This document shows, piece after piece, positions 7,096 to 7,560 of a DNA stretch of 7,560 bases. Each line of letters opens with the position of its first letter. Within the stretch, counting starts at the first letter, position 1. The notes beneath the pieces were generated by a model. That model ran no database searches. It was given only the letters and a program-made list of their open reading frames with translations, and was not told the DNA's origin. This stretch comes from a bacterium CG2_30_54_10 (GTDB taxonomy: Bacteria > Muiribacteriota > Ozemobacteria > Ozemobacterales > Ozemobacteraceae): assembly GCA_001872985.1 (NCBI GenBank), contig MNYA01000013.1, positions 1 through 7,560 on the forward strand, given 5' to 3'. Position numbers and translations under genes: made by a program.

Positions 7096-7316
7096 TATTT
7101 TTCTTGTGGTTGTCCTTGTCGCCCATTTTCATCCTCCTCAAATCTAAATCGCTCCACTATGGTATAACGCATGTTGATTTTCTCGGCAAGGACTGCGAAA
7201 ATTGCTTCAACGCCATCATTTTCTGCTATGTTGAGCTCAACATTACAGGAAATCTGAATTCCCTCGTACAAGTGCCTGGTGAAAACCCAATTGCCATCAG
7301 AATTCCCCAAATCCAA
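7095..7316 (-). CDS. Doubtful 73-codon open frame after the transposase
   Basis: The frame opens with TTG directly after the in-frame TGA of the RAYT gene. An AGGAAA within the RAYT end lies about 6 nt upstream. It ends with TAG overlapping the GTG of the unknown gene (TAGTG). The product is acidic, with a mixed alpha/beta look (for example GIQISCNVELNIAEN), and matches nothing I know. It could be a small coupled gene, a decayed remnant, or chance. The candidate promoter and a 16-bp palindrome inside it favour non-coding DNA. Confidence 0.25.
   Translation of the reverse strand: MDLGNSDGNWVFTRHLYEGIQISCNVELNIAENDGVEAIFAVLAEKINMRYTIVERFRFEEDENGRQGQPQEK
7126..7138 (-). promoter_or_regulatory. 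Strong Shine-Dalgarno and ATG out of frame with the unknown gene
   Basis: On the minus strand AGGAGG (7138-7133), a 6-nt spacer and ATG (7126) form the best ribosome site in this part of the window. The frame it opens encodes 54 residues beginning MGDKDNHKKNSDTTQP and ends at 6962. It lies one base off the long frame starting at 7095. Either a one-base shift has split the N-terminus from the gene, or this is a short leader ORF. Confidence 0.55.
7161..7189 (-). promoter_or_regulatory. Candidate promoter of the unknown gene
   Basis: On the minus strand TTGCCG (7189-7184) and TATACC (7166-7161) are separated by exactly 17 bp, each matching 4 of 6 sigma-70 positions. Transcription would start near 7154, leaving a short leader with AGGAGG in it. 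If real, it argues that the ATG at 7126 is the intended start and that the 73-codon frame covering the promoter is not a gene. Confidence 0.3.
7228..7243. promoter_or_regulatory. 16-bp perfect palindrome, possible operator
   Basis: ATGTTGAGCTCAACAT is its own reverse complement with no loop, the form expected of a dimeric repressor site rather than an RNA hairpin. It lies about 40 bp upstream of the candidate -35 box of the unknown gene. No partner regulator is visible. Confidence 0.35.
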
Positions 7317-7560
7317 TCAAAGTTTCCTGTAGCAGTCGGTCCTCGCTGTTGATGTCGGTGATCGTTGTGTGAAATCTTCTTTCCCAGCGCTGCTCCACGG
7401 CCAATCTACGGGATTCTTTACCAGGCCCGCCGCGACGGGGTTACTTTCGATATACATTTTCGTCGCGTCGAAATGCCGTTCATCGCGAATAAACCGATCC
7501 CAATAGTCGCGTTGCCAAAATGCCTGGCTTCCCCTCTGGGATCGCCGCCCCCCCAGCGCG
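7317..7560 (-). CDS. REP-associated tyrosine transposase (RAYT), C-terminal part
   Basis: The visible 80 residues carry the signature end of the RAYT / IS200-like Y1 transposase family: FWQRDYWDRFIRDERHF, then YIESNPVAAGLVKNPVDWPWSSA, then a short variable tail. Family members are single-strand nucleases thought to move or maintain REP palindromes. The catalytic tyrosine and HUH motif would lie upstream, outside the window, so activity cannot be judged. A run of seven C (plus strand 7548-7554) is in frame here. The stop TGA is at 7319-7317. The nearby palindrome cluster at 5143-5252 is a possible, unproven substrate. Confidence 0.9.
   Translation of the reverse strand, partial: ALGGRRSQRGSQAFWQRDYWDRFIRDERHFDATKMYIESNPVAAGLVKNPVDWPWSSAGKEDFTQRSPTSTARTDCYRKL

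Overview
The window looks like part of a surface-polysaccharide (O-antigen/LPS-type) locus from a Gram-negative bacterium. GC content is moderate, roughly in the low fifties by eye. I cannot name the phylum from the sequence. All convincing genes lie on the minus strand, so the window is described right to left.

Right end (about 7560 to 5395). The C-terminal 80 residues of a REP-associated tyrosine transposase (RAYT, IS200-like Y1 family) enter from the edge and stop at 7317. A 73-codon open frame of doubtful status follows and carries a 16-bp perfect palindrome. Next is an unrecognised gene of about 566 codons. Its best Shine-Dalgarno and ATG are in a different reading frame from its body, so its true N-terminus is uncertain or the gene carries a one-base shift.

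Middle (about 5394 to 5015). A gene-free gap of about 380 bp contains stacked perfect palindromes. One is a good intrinsic terminator for the upstream gene. The set may be a small dispersed palindromic element. A weak candidate promoter for the downstream operon follows it.

Left (5014 to 1). A tight four-gene operon runs rfbG - rfbH - manC - manB. RfbG (CDP-glucose 4,6-dehydratase) and RfbH (the PMP/[2Fe-2S] 3-dehydratase) are successive steps toward CDP-3,6-dideoxyhexoses such as abequose, paratose, tyvelose or ascarylose. RfbH keeps the diagnostic His220 and the C193/C251/C253/C261 iron-sulfur set. ManB (phosphomannomutase, cut by the left edge) and ManC (bifunctional mannose-6-phosphate isomerase / GDP-mannose pyrophosphorylase) supply GDP-mannose. 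The operon therefore makes two nucleotide sugars, probably for one O-repeat unit. The cytidylyltransferase (RfbF), the E3-type reductase, the final reductase/epimerase and the glycosyltransferases are not in the window.

The strangest feature is inside rfbG: a hexanucleotide microsatellite of about 20 units that inserts roughly 40 Ser/Ala/Thr-rich residues into an otherwise normal dehydratase.
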